DNA of 25,238 nt from Bacillota bacterium (GTDB taxonomy: Bacteria; Bacillota; UBA4882; UBA8346), in contig JAEXFN010000057.1 in NCBI GenBank assembly GCA_023400055.1, positions 1 through 25,238 of the forward strand. Reading direction: 5' to 3'. The position numbers and the translations under genes were made by a program. The first letter of the stretch is position 1. Each line of letters opens with the position of its first letter. The notes below the pieces were generated by a model, which was not told the origin of the DNA, searched no databases, and worked only from the letters and a program-made list of their open reading frames with translations. Positions 1-8,170 of this stretch are shown here, in pieces.

Positions 1-10
1 ACAAAAGGAA

Positions 11-185
11 GATCTTTATCCACAAAAGATCGATCTGGAATCATTGCAGACAGATCTTTATTCACAAAAGATCGATCTGGAATCATCGCAGACAGATCTT
101 TATCCACAAAAGATCGATCTGGAATCATCGCGGACAGATCTTTATTCACAAAAGATCGATCTTGATTCACAAAAGATCGATTTCT
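11..185. repeat. 42-bp tandem repeat array (about four units)
   Basis: Units begin at 11, 53, 95 and 137, an exact 42-bp period; the last unit decays near 165-185. Each unit carries AAAGATC and GATCTTT as an inverted pair, plus the palindrome AGATCGATCT, so each could form a hairpin or cruciform. Because 42 is a multiple of three, all three forward frames stay open through the array. Frame 2 runs from the left edge to a TAA at 191-193 and would give a 14-residue repeat (DLYPQKIDLESLQT and variants), so this could be the tail of a gene that starts outside the window. Nothing else supports coding. It is not a CRISPR array: there are no variable spacers. Confidence 0.9.
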
Positions 186-251
186 GGGAGTAAGTGAATG
201 GCTGAAAGGATGGGGGATTGCTTCCAAAAGCGCGGCGATTAACTTTTTGGT

Positions 252-285
252 CCTGCGGGCGGGGTTTATCGCAACGCTTCTAAAA
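252..285 (+). repeat. Possible remnant of the intergenic repeat also found near 11.3 and 20.0 kb
   Basis: The stretch GGGTTTATCGCAACGCTT, just before the glycyl-tRNA synthetase ribosome binding site, nearly matches GGGTTTATCACAACGCTT at 11381-11398, just before the response regulator start. Only the tail of that element is recognisable; upstream similarity fades. It may be a truncated copy or a coincidence of about 18 bases. No convincing promoter was found in 194-323. Confidence 0.35.
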
Positions 286-323
286 GATATAAACGAGAAA
301 GATTACGATCAGGAGGGTTTATC

Positions 324-1637
324 ATGTCGGAAATTCAAGCGACCACCACGATGGACAAGATTGTCTCCTTGGCCAAACGGCGCGGCTTTATCTTTCAATC
401 CAGCGAGATTTACGGCGGGTTGAACAGCTGTTGGGATTACGGCCCACTCGGCGTTGAGTTGAAAAACAACGTCAAACAGGCCTGGCGCCGTAAAGTGATT
501 CAGGAACGGGACGACATGGTCGGACTGGACGCCAGCATTTTGATGCACCCCAAGGTTTGGGAGGCCAGCGGTCATGTGGCAGGATTCACCGATCCGCTGG
601 TCGATTGCAAAGTCTGTAAACAACGCTTCCGCGCCGATCATCTCGAGGGCGACCGTTGTCCGGCTTGCGGCGGCGAGCTGACCGAGGCCCGTCAATTCAA
701 CCTGATGTTTAAAACCTTCATGGGGCCGGTCGAAGACAACGCGGCCGTGGTCTACCTGCGGCCCGAGACGGCTCAGGGCATCTTCGTGAACTTTAACAAC
801 GTTTTGACCACTACCCGGATGAAGTTGCCCTTCGGCATCGCCCAGGTCGGAAAGTCTTTCCGTAACGAGATTACCCCGGGCAATTTCACCTTCCGGACCC
901 GTGAGTTCGAACAGATGGAGATCGAGTATTTTGTCAAGCCCGGCACGGATGAACAGTACCATCAAGAATGGATCGACCGCCGTTTCCAATGGTATCTCGA
1001 TCTGGGCATCACCAAAGAACGGCTCCGCCTGCGCGAACACGCCGCCGATGAGTTGGCCCATTACGCCAAAGGCTGTTTCGACATCGAATATTACTTCCCG
1101 ATGGGCTGGTCGGAGCTGGAGGGCATCGCCAACCGGACCGATTTTGACCTGAAGCGCCATGCCGAGTACAGCGGACAGCGGATCGACTACTTCGATCAGG
1201 AAGCCAACGAGCATTTTGTGCCCTATGTGATCGAGCCGTCGGCCGGAGCCGACCGGGGCACGCTCGCTTTCTTGCTGGATGCCTATCATGAGGAGCCGGA
1301 TAAGGATGAAGTCCGGGTGGTGCTCAAATTGCACCGGGCCTTGGCTCCCTACAAGGTGGCCATTCTGCCGCTCTCCAAGAAGGAACCGCTGGTGGCGATG
1401 GCGCAGGGCATCGAACGGGAGCTCCGCAAATACTGGATGGTCGATTATGACGATTCCAAGGCGATCGGCCGGCGCTACCGCCGCCAGGATGAGATCGGGA
1501 CGCCGTATTGCGTGACCATCGACTTCCAAAGCTTGGAGGATCAGGCGGTGACGGTGCGGGATCGGGACACCATGGAGCAGGAGCGGATTCCCGTGGCCGA
1601 GCTGACCAAGTATCTCTGGGAGAAGCTGGCCTGGTAA
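324..1637 (+). CDS. glyS: Glycyl-tRNA synthetase (alpha2 type, class II)
   Basis: Charges tRNA-Gly with glycine using ATP, in the cytoplasm. The 437-residue protein is the single-chain dimeric type shared by archaea, eukaryotes and some bacteria, not the two-gene glyQ/glyS tetramer. Seen: the N-terminal GGLNSCWDYGPLG segment (residues 31-43); a four-cysteine zinc ribbon (C95, C98, C112, C115); class II motif 2 around FRNEITPGNF (179-188); motif 3 ending GADRGT (308-313) with the ATP-binding arginine R311; and a C-terminal anticodon-binding domain from about residue 345. The length is slightly below the usual 450-500. The ATG is preceded by AGGAGGG at 311-317, with good spacing. It stands alone; the next gene has its own promoter. 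Confidence 0.97.
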   Translation: MSEIQATTTMDKIVSLAKRRGFIFQSSEIYGGLNSCWDYGPLGVELKNNVKQAWRRKVIQERDDMVGLDASILMHPKVWEASGHVAGFTDPLVDCKVCKQRFRADHLEGDRCPACGGELTEARQFNLMFKTFMGPVEDNAAVVYLRPETAQGIFVNFNNVLTTTRMKLPFGIAQVGKSFRNEITPGNFTFRTREFEQMEIEYFVKPGTDEQYHQEWIDRRFQWYLDLGITKERLRLREHAADELAHYAKGCFDIEYYFPMGWSELEGIANRTDFDLKRHAEYSGQRIDYFDQEANEHFVPYVIEPSAGADRGTLAFLLDAYHEEPDKDEVRVVLKLHRALAPYKVAILPLSKKEPLVAMAQGIERELRKYWMVDYDDSKAIGRRYRRQDEIGTPYCVTIDFQSLEDQAVTVRDRDTMEQERIPVAELTKYLWEKLAW

Positions 1638-1690
1638 AGAGGCTGTGTTTCAGGATGAAAAGCGGCCAACTTTAGATTTACGCAAACCGC

Positions 1691-1719
1691 TTGACACGGC
1701 TGACGGAATCGGATAATAT
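1691..1719 (+). promoter_or_regulatory. Sigma-A-type promoter for the riboswitch and P-type ATPase transcript
   Basis: TTGACA at 1691-1696 and TAATAT at 1714-1719 are separated by exactly 17 bp, close to the housekeeping consensus. The predicted start, near 1726-1727, coincides with the first base of the riboswitch P1 stem, which supports the call. Confidence 0.85.
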
Positions 1720-1726
1720 TTTGATC

Positions 1727-1830
1727 GTTAAGAGGGAGTAGTTATGATTACAAAGTCAACAGCATGGTAAAGACGTTCGAGTCTTGCCTGGCTTTGTAAC
1801 CTAAGTTGCTTAGGAGACGAGACTTTTAAC
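1727..1830 (+). promoter_or_regulatory. yybP-ykoY (Mn2+-sensing) riboswitch aptamer
   Basis: The conserved parts of the family appear in order: GGGAGTAG after the P1 5' strand (1727-1734); ACAAAGTCAAC opening the next helix, which closes with CTGGCTTTGT; a variable hairpin between them (GGTAAAGAC with GTCTTGCC); a CCTAAG-TTG-CTTAGG hairpin at 1800-1814; and the purine-rich AGACGAGAC segment that forms the second half of the metal site. P1 closes between GTTAAGAG and CTTTTAAC (1823-1830). The family senses Mn2+ and often precedes P-type ATPases and other metal exporters, as here. The recognition rests on comparing conserved segments from memory. Confidence 0.9.
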
Positions 1831-1863
1831 GTAATCTGCGGATTATGTTAAAAGTCTTTTTTT
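1821..1863 (+). terminator. Intrinsic terminator forming the riboswitch expression platform
   Basis: A 16-bp stem pairs GACTTTTAACGTAATC (1821-1836) with GATTATGTTAAAAGTC (1841-1856) around a TGCG loop, followed by seven T residues. Its 5' arm contains the 3' strand of riboswitch helix P1 (1823-1830), so the two structures exclude each other. Ligand-stabilised P1 should therefore block termination, giving an ON switch at high Mn2+. Confidence 0.92.
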
Positions 1864-2136
1864 ATATATAAATATAGTAAATAATGGAAATCGGCAATGA
1901 TTCGGCTTCGTGTGCTACCGGCTAATCTTTATAAAGAAAGGAGCGGTCGTAAAATGGTTTTATAAAAGATTTTTTCACAGGATTTAAAGAAAGCTCGCTA
2001 CACCGCCGCGGCCCGTTTTCGTGCCAGAGAAGGATATCTTCATTGATAAAAACGCTATATCGTGGGAAAACCAAGTCTGGAGCGGTTTCAATTTGAGCAG
2101 ATTAACGTCAATCAACTATTTTAACGGGAGGAAACC
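1864..2136 (+). other. Leader between the riboswitch terminator and the P-type ATPase gene
   Basis: No gene of credible size was found in this 273-bp stretch. It holds a ribosome-binding-like AAAGGAG at about 1938 followed by a three-codon ATG-GTT-TTA-TAA at 1953, which may be chance. The segment 2125-2130 (GGGAGG) is the ribosome binding site of the ATPase. Confidence 0.5.
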
Positions 2137-4800
2137 ATGGAACCTTTAAAAGATCCCCCCTTATTTCATACCATGGAATCGAATCAGGTTTTACAGGCTT
2201 TGGCCACCGCCGCCGAGGGCTTATCGGAAAATGAAGCAGAGCGACGACGGGCGGTTTATGGACCGAATGAGTTGGATGAGGGCCAAAAGAAAACGGTCTG
2301 GTCCATGTTTGGGGAACAGTTCAAGGATTTGATGGTGATCATTTTGTTGGTTGCCGCGGCTATCTCCGGTTTTATGAAAGAGCTGACGGATACCTGCATT
2401 ATTCTGGTGGTCGTATTGATCAATGCCGTGCTCGGGGTAGCCCAGGAGAGCAAAGCGGAAAGAGCCTTGGCCGCCTTGAAGAAAATGGCCTCGCCCTACG
2501 TAAAGGTGAAACGGAATGACGAGACCCACCAGATTCGCACCGAGGAACTGGTCCCCGGAGACATTGTTCTGCTGGAGGCCGGCGATTTTGTCCCGGCGGA
2601 TCTGCGGCTGCTGGAAAGCGCGAGTTTAAAGATTGAGGAAGCCGCCTTGACTGGCGAATCGGAGGCGGCCGAGAAGACTGTTGCCACCATCCCCGCAGCC
2701 GACATTGTGATCGGCGACCGGAAAAACATGGCGTTCTCCGGGAGCAGCGTGACCTATGGCCGGGGCACCGGAGTGGTCACGGCGACCGGCATGAAGACCG
2801 AAGTGGGCAAGATCGCGGCGCACATTGCTCATCATGAAACGCAGGAGACGCCGCTCCAGAAGAAACTGGCGGAGCTGAGCCAATACCTGACGGTGGGGAT
2901 CGTCGCCGTTGCGGTGATTATTTTTATCGTCGGCGTGGTTCAGGGCCGAAACAGCCTGGAGATGTTCCTGACTGCGGTCAGTCTGGCGGTGGCGGCCATT
3001 CCGGAAGGGTTGCCGGCGGTGATCACAATCGTCTTGGCTCTGGGGGTTCAAAAGATGGCCAAACGGAATGCCATTGTCCGGAAGCTGGATGCCGTGGAGA
3101 CGCTGGGCAGTACCGGCATCATCTGTTCCGATAAGACCGGGACATTGACCCAGAATAAGATGACCGTTCAAGAAGTCTTTGTCAACGGCTCGCTTTCCGC
3201 CGTCGCCGACCGGCCGGAGGGCAGTTCCGCCACGGCTTTCTGGCAGATCTTGGCGCTATGCAACGATTGCCGGGTAAAAAAGGCCGAGAACGGCCGGCTC
3301 GAAGTTCAGGGCGACCCCACCGAAGTCGCGCTGGTGCAATATGCGGCGGATGCGGGGTTCCGCAAGGACGAGTTGGAAAGCGCACACCGGCGCCGTTCCG
3401 AGCTGCCATTCGATTCGGAGCGGAAACTGATGTCCACTGTGAACCAGCTGAGCGAGGGGTTGCGCGTGATGACCAAGGGTGCGCCGGATCTGCTGCTGGA
3501 GCGGTGCGACCGGATTCTATTGCCGGAAGGAGTCCTGCCGCTTGCAGCCGAACTGCGGGAAACGATCCGGAATGCCAACCGGGCCATGGCCGGCAAGGCG
3601 TTACGGGTGTTGGGAATCGCCTTTAAAGATATCACGCAATTGCCGGAACAACCCGACAGTGACAATCTGGAACAAAAGCTGATCTTCGCCGGATTGGTGG
3701 GAATGATCGATCCGCCCCGGCCCGAAGCCCGCGCCGCAGTGGCGGTCTGCCGCAAAGCCGGTATCCGGCCGATTATGATCACCGGGGATCATCGGGACAC
3801 GGCCGCCGCCATTGCCAAGGACCTGGGCATTCTGACGGAGGAGGACGGGATCATTACCGGCAGCGAATTGAACGCGATTCCCGATGACCAATTCAACGAG
3901 CAGATTGGCCGCTATTCGGTATATGCCAGAGTATCGCCCGAGCATAAGGTGCGGATCGTCAAAGCCTGGCAGCGGCGGGGCAAGATCGTGGCCATGACCG
4001 GGGACGGCGTGAATGACGCCCCGGCCTTAAAAACCTCGGACATCGGGGTGGGGATGGGGATCACCGGGACGGACGTTGCCAAAGGGGTCTCCAATATGGT
4101 TTTGGCGGACGATAATTTCGCCACGATTGTGATCGCGGTGGAAGAGGGCAGGAAGATCTACAGCAACATCCGGAAGAGCATTCAATTCCTGCTCTCGTCC
4201 AACCTGGGCGAGGTCGTCACTTTGTTCATTGGAACGATGCTCAACTGGACCGTGCTGCTGCCGATTCACATCCTGTGGGTCAATCTGGTGACCGACACGT
4301 TTCCTGCCCTGGCGCTGGGAATGGAAAAAGCCGAACGGAACGTCATGGCGCAGCCGCCGCGGCCGGCCGGTGCCAGCTTCTTCGGAGACGGGGTGGGCAC
4401 GAGCATCATTTACCAGGGGATCCTCAAAGGACTGATCACCCTAACCGCCTACTTGATCGGGATTACCTATTATTCGCGGGAAGTCGCCACCACCATGACC
4501 TTCGCGACGCTGGGGCTGATTCAATTGACGCATTCCTTCAATGTCCGCTCCAATACCCAATCGCTGTTCCGGTTGGGCATCGGAACCAACGGCTATCTGA
4601 TCGCCGCGAATGTGTTTTCCGGGCTGCTTCAGGTATCGGTGATCCTGATTCCGTTCTTGAATGACCTCTTCAGGGTGGAGCATTTGAACCTCACGCAATG
4701 GGCGATCGTGATCGCCGCATCGTTAGCGATTATTCCCATCGTGGAAACGGTCAAATGGTTCGGGAGGCGGAAGGCTCGTCATAGCCGGATGTCTTCCTGA
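2137..4800 (+). CDS. P-type cation-transporting ATPase (P2A, Ca2+/Mn2+ type)
   Basis: A membrane pump that uses ATP to export divalent cations. At 887 residues it has normal length for bacterial P2A calcium ATPases. Seen: N-terminal cation-ATPase domain (about 10-75), TGES actuator motif at T172, PEGLP in membrane helix M4, phosphorylated aspartate D332 in DKTGTLT, hinge TGDGVNDAP from T621, and a C-terminal helical block. Helix M5 keeps SSNLGEVV and M6 keeps NLVTDTFPALALG. These carry the Asn and Glu of M5 and the Asn, Thr and Asp of M6 that bind Ca2+ in SERCA, so both ion sites look intact. The upstream Mn2+ riboswitch implies that manganese is a physiological substrate or signal. The gene's last 22 bp overlap the tail of the convergent protease-nuclease gene. 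Confidence 0.95.
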   Translation: MEPLKDPPLFHTMESNQVLQALATAAEGLSENEAERRRAVYGPNELDEGQKKTVWSMFGEQFKDLMVIILLVAAAISGFMKELTDTCIILVVVLINAVLGVAQESKAERALAALKKMASPYVKVKRNDETHQIRTEELVPGDIVLLEAGDFVPADLRLLESASLKIEEAALTGESEAAEKTVATIPAADIVIGDRKNMAFSGSSVTYGRGTGVVTATGMKTEVGKIAAHIAHHETQETPLQKKLAELSQYLTVGIVAVAVIIFIVGVVQGRNSLEMFLTAVSLAVAAIPEGLPAVITIVLALGVQKMAKRNAIVRKLDAVETLGSTGIICSDKTGTLTQNKMTVQEVFVNGSLSAVADRPEGSSATAFWQILALCNDCRVKKAENGRLEVQGDPTEVALVQYAADAGFRKDELESAHRRRSELPFDSERKLMSTVNQLSEGLRVMTKGAPDLLLERCDRILLPEGVLPLAAELRETIRNANRAMAGKALRVLGIAFKDITQLPEQPDSDNLEQKLIFAGLVGMIDPPRPEARAAVAVCRKAGIRPIMITGDHRDTAAAIAKDLGILTEEDGIITGSELNAIPDDQFNEQIGRYSVYARVSPEHKVRIVKAWQRRGKIVAMTGDGVNDAPALKTSDIGVGMGITGTDVAKGVSNMVLADDNFATIVIAVEEGRKIYSNIRKSIQFLLSSNLGEVVTLFIGTMLNWTVLLPIHILWVNLVTDTFPALALGMEKAERNVMAQPPRPAGASFFGDGVGTSIIYQGILKGLITLTAYLIGITYYSREVATTMTFATLGLIQLTHSFNVRSNTQSLFRLGIGTNGYLIAANVFSGLLQVSVILIPFLNDLFRVEHLNLTQWAIVIAASLAIIPIVETVKWFGRRKARHSRMSS

Positions 4801-6593
4801 CGCGCAATGACCCGGCCCGCGGCCGCTTCCAGTTGCCCCAGCGGATCATGCTTGCACAGGTCGCCAAAGTTCAGGCCGGTCAGGCTTTCGATCGTGGCCA
4901 GCGGCAATTGATAGGTTTGATACTGGCCGTAAGCGAACTCCAAATTGCTGATCAGATTTTTCTGGCTCTGCAGATAGGCGGTGGCCGAAAGCTGGCCGTC
5001 CGCCTTGACCATTACCGCGATCTTCCAAAACTCGGCCGGAATCCGGAATTGGCCGCGGTAGATCAGGTCGTCGCTCCGGAAAACCGGCCCGGTGAAGATC
5101 GTTACTTTCAGATGGTATTGGCCGGCGTTCCCCAGAAGGTAGTTCTCCAGATCCAGCCAGGTCTGTTGATTCAGGTTCTTGTGCTGCGGCGAACAGTTGG
5201 TGAAATGGAAGGTGTCCTGGTTGGCGCTTTGGGCCGCTTCGCCCCAGACCGGATCCTGGCGCCGCACCAGATGGCCGCGATCCAGGTCGTTATTTTCATA
5301 CAGCGCCGGCCCACATTGATACTGCTCATCCAGGCGCGGATCGAAATACCATGGTTCGGCGTCGCGATCGATATGGACCAGCTGGCCGCCGTCGATGTTG
5401 ACCGCGGTGTAAAAGGCCAAACGCCGCGATTTGCTCATCACGATCGAGAAATGGGTGTAATCCAGGACCCGGCCTCCGCTCTTCAGCGGTGCGATATCCG
5501 GGGCCAGATCGGCCTGGAGCTTGGGCAACGGCACCTCATGGTCGGCGCCCAAGAATTTCGGATCATAGCCGGTCAGCTCCCGGTACCGCGCCTCATCGAG
5601 CACCGCAACCTGCATGGGTCCGGGTTCGAGCCGGGCCGCTGCCGTTTGGGCCGCCATTCCGGCCAGGAGGGGCTCCAACAGTTGCTGCTGGGTTGCGTCG
5701 AAGGTCGAGCGCTGCAAGGATACGAATTTGAGGATGCAGCTGATCCGGATGCCTTCGTTGGCGAGGTACTTGTCATTATCGCGGGGATCGGGGACTCCCG
5801 AATGATGCAAGGCGATGACCGCCCAATCGTCGTTGAAAACCGGGGAACCCGATGAACCGGGCATGGTATCGGTCGTATAATGCAGAAATTCGTCAAACAC
5901 GTCGGTGATGCGGTTCTCGCGGATGGCTACCGCTTTGGGGGCGCCGGACGGGTGCTGGATGATGGAGACGTACTCGCCCAGCAGGGCCTTGCCCGATTCG
6001 CCGTGCAACGGCAGAAAGCCGAACTCGTTCAGCCGGCTGCCGTCCCCGGAATTCTCCTCCACCGCCACCAGGGTGAAATCGAGCCCGGGATCGGTCAGGA
6101 AAAACCGGTCCGGTTCGAAACGGAAGCTCTTGATGGGGCGGGGCATCAGGTTCAGATCGACCTCGCAGTTGAACTGGGCCAGACTGAAACGGGCGGCGTC
6201 GGCGTTCTCCAGGACGTGGTTGTTGGTGAGCAGCAGGGCGGGGGCGACCAGAAACCCGGTGCCGTGGCCGAGCACCCTTCCCAGGTGGTCGCGGAGTTCG
6301 ATCCGGCAGACCGGTTTGCCGGCCCGGAGACCGGCCTCCAAATAAGAGATGGGAAAAAGGTCGCTCGCCCCGATCAGCCGTTCCAGCGCGAGCCCGTCGC
6401 GGGGATCGATCAGCGCCTTGCGCACCGCGGCGCGGCGCGGCGTATCCACTTCCAACGGATTCTTGGTCAGCAATTCCCGCTGGATGCGTTCCCGTTCCGC
6501 GGTCCGGCGAAGGTAACGGTTCTGGGCATCCTGTTGTTGCACGGCCAAGCGATCTTGGAACTTTGAATTTGCACCGCAGAAGATGATGGACAT
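4779..6593 (-). CDS. Fusion of a trypsin/V8-like serine protease and a NUC1-type DNA/RNA nuclease
   Basis: A 604-residue two-enzyme protein. Residues about 15-42 are charged and likely a coiled coil. Residues about 85-290 form a chymotrypsin-fold protease with a full triad: H126 in TNNHVL, D172 in LDFTLV, and S248 in PGSSGSP. After a linker, residues about 372-570 form a DNA/RNA non-specific endonuclease with the catalytic DRGH motif (D438-H441) and the metal-site region FTNCSPQ...LNQQTW (N466, N475). No signal peptide or membrane segment is visible, so it is probably cytoplasmic. The ATG has AAGGAGG upstream with good spacing. It appears to have its own transcript; the preceding lipoprotein gene ends at a terminator. 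A role in regulated self-damage or phage defence is inference: no immunity or sensor gene adjoins it. An exported digestive enzyme is less likely. Confidence 0.9.
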   Translation of the reverse strand: MSIIFCGANSKFQDRLAVQQQDAQNRYLRRTAERERIQRELLTKNPLEVDTPRRAAVRKALIDPRDGLALERLIGASDLFPISYLEAGLRAGKPVCRIELRDHLGRVLGHGTGFLVAPALLLTNNHVLENADAARFSLAQFNCEVDLNLMPRPIKSFRFEPDRFFLTDPGLDFTLVAVEENSGDGSRLNEFGFLPLHGESGKALLGEYVSIIQHPSGAPKAVAIRENRITDVFDEFLHYTTDTMPGSSGSPVFNDDWAVIALHHSGVPDPRDNDKYLANEGIRISCILKFVSLQRSTFDATQQQLLEPLLAGMAAQTAAARLEPGPMQVAVLDEARYRELTGYDPKFLGADHEVPLPKLQADLAPDIAPLKSGGRVLDYTHFSIVMSKSRRLAFYTAVNIDGGQLVHIDRDAEPWYFDPRLDEQYQCGPALYENNDLDRGHLVRRQDPVWGEAAQSANQDTFHFTNCSPQHKNLNQQTWLDLENYLLGNAGQYHLKVTIFTGPVFRSDDLIYRGQFRIPAEFWKIAVMVKADGQLSATAYLQSQKNLISNLEFAYGQYQTYQLPLATIESLTGLNFGDLCKHDPLGQLEAAAGRVIARQEDIRL

Positions 6594-6821
6594 GGCGGGC
6601 CTCCTTTGCGAATTTGAGGGGCAAGGACTTTATCCAGAATATGGGACGAATTGATTTTATTGTATCAAAAAAACATTCAAACCGCCAGATGGCATAATAA
6701 CAGTTGCACGGCGCAGCGCGATTCGCAACCTTAATAGAATATGCCGGACCGGCTTTGCAGTTGCGATTTCTTTATCGTATATGGGATTAACGCGAGCCAA
6801 ACGAAGCGCGGCGTTCCCCCG

Positions 6822-6862
6822 AAAAATAACGGGCCGATCCGCTGCTTTGGCGGAGGCCCGTT
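6822..6862 (-). terminator. Intrinsic terminator downstream of the lipoprotein gene
   Basis: On the minus strand AACGGGCC pairs with GGCCCGTT (6828-6835 with 6855-6862), with inner pairing of TCCGC and GCGGA, and ATTTTT follows. It lies about 60 bp past the stop of the lipoprotein gene and separates it from the protease-nuclease gene. The remaining 6594-6821 stretch holds no gene; a TACAAT box at about 6658-6663 on the minus strand could belong to a promoter for the protease-nuclease, but its -35 is poor. Confidence 0.88.
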
Positions 6863-6923
6863 GGTTAAAGTTATATTCTCAAACGATTCCTTGGTCCGGC
6901 CGTTTCATCGTCCGGCGGCCGGT

Positions 6924-7865
6924 TCAGGATTTTTTCTCGCGGAGGCCCACTTCGACCAGCGTGACCTGCAGCCGGTATTTCTGGTGGGGATTGGCCGGCT
7001 TAATGAGCCGGATCAGGTATTTATTGTCTTTCTTGGGGTCATCGGAATTGGTCAGCCGGACGGTCTTGTTGAAATCGAGAAAATCGCCGTGATAATTGCA
7101 GTAGACCAGGTCGTCGTCTTCGTTGAAGCGGCCGTCCAGGTTCCAGTCCACGACGTAAAAACCGATCTTTTTATCGCCGATCATCTTTTCGGCGTATAGA
7201 CACTTGCGCGTGCCGATGGCGATTTGGGAATGACCCTTCACCGTCACGTTGTCGTAGGTGTAGTAACCGTGATCGTCGATGATGAAATTGCCTTTCTTAT
7301 CGGTGCGCCGGTCGGCGTCGGAATTGATCTTGTAGGTGCTGGTGACGATATAGTCGCAACCGGTGTCCTCGTCAAAGAAGGTCAACTGGAACTCGCCGCT
7401 GCGTTCCAGGTAATGGCGTTCCTGATCATCCCCGTTGTCCAGATGGCGGTTCCAATCATCGCCGCTATCGGACTGTTTGACGACGAAAAACTTGACCCGG
7501 CGGTGCGCGTTGAAGTCGTATACCTGAGTCTGGAAGCCGGCAAAATCGTTGGCTTCGACGTAGTTGGCAAAGGGCGAAAAGCCGCCTTGAAAACGGCTGA
7601 CGAACAGATAATCGGTCTTCCCGATATGAAAGGATTTATCCAGCGCCAATTCGTTGCGGTACTCGACCAGGCGGCTGCCGGATCCGACGTCATAGTAGCT
7701 CGGATCGGCCTGGGCGATGACCCGGTAACCCCAGCCATCGTTGGAATCGGCCAGCCTCAGCTCGCCGGAGAAATCGACCAGCCCCAGATTATCGGTACAT
7801 CCTACCAGCAATAACGAGAATGCGACAACGAAAAGCAGCAATAACCAACCGAAATGTTTGCGCAT
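6924..7865 (-). CDS. Lipoprotein of unknown function with an EF-hand-like loop
   Basis: A 313-residue exported protein of no family I recognise. The first 22 residues are a signal peptide ending in a lipobox (LLVGC, lipidated C23), so it should be membrane-anchored outside the cytoplasm. The mature part is rich in Asp, Tyr and aromatic residues and looks beta-rich. Residues 240-251 (DWNLDGRFNEDD) match an EF-hand/dockerin-type calcium loop, with acidic or Asn residues at positions 1, 3, 5, 9 and 12 and Gly at 6. There are two further cysteines at 170 and 222 and one at 256. GGGAGGAAAG lies upstream of the ATG at good spacing. It is transcribed alone and ends at its own terminator. The flanking genes give no clue to its role. 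Confidence 0.85.
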   Translation of the reverse strand: MRKHFGWLLLLFVVAFSLLLVGCTDNLGLVDFSGELRLADSNDGWGYRVIAQADPSYYDVGSGSRLVEYRNELALDKSFHIGKTDYLFVSRFQGGFSPFANYVEANDFAGFQTQVYDFNAHRRVKFFVVKQSDSGDDWNRHLDNGDDQERHYLERSGEFQLTFFDEDTGCDYIVTSTYKINSDADRRTDKKGNFIIDDHGYYTYDNVTVKGHSQIAIGTRKCLYAEKMIGDKKIGFYVVDWNLDGRFNEDDDLVYCNYHGDFLDFNKTVRLTNSDDPKKDNKYLIRLIKPANPHQKYRLQVTLVEVGLREKKS

Positions 7866-8170
7866 AAACTTTCCTCCCGCCCGCTAATTGGCATCGTCAG
7901 CATTGGAACGACATTACCGGAACTTCCCGTTTGATTGGCTCCGGCCGGAGCGGGGATGTTCCACGTTGATCCTCGATAACCAAGTTTTGGCTATCTTACC
8001 TCTTTCATGATACCATAGATACCGTAATAATGCCATTGGCAAACGGAAGGGATTTGGCGCGATTTGGAAGGAGATAACTGGCCCGGGTCGAATGTAACAT
8101 GGATTGGAATTATATGATTACGAAATAAAAAGCCTCCGACTTTATTCGACGGGGAAAGAGTTGATTGCTT
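7866..8170. other. Divergent intergenic region with a 14-bp perfect palindrome
   Basis: This 305-bp stretch separates the divergent lipoprotein and TrpF-like genes and should hold both promoters, but I see no convincing -35/-10 pair on either strand. GCTCCGGCCGGAGC at 7938-7951 is a perfect 14-bp palindrome and could be an operator or a small hairpin. No open reading frame of credible length was found. Confidence 0.5.

Noticed and set aside
11..185. CRISPR array
   Set aside because: The whole 42-bp unit is conserved with no variable spacers, and no cas gene is present.
309..1529. Minus-strand open frame opposite glycyl-tRNA synthetase
   Set aside because: Antisense shadow in GC-rich coding DNA; the forward strand is a clear conserved enzyme.
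4833..6566. Two plus-strand frames (340 and 228 codons) opposite the protease-nuclease gene
   Set aside because: Both lie fully inside the minus-strand gene that has intact catalytic motifs of two enzymes.
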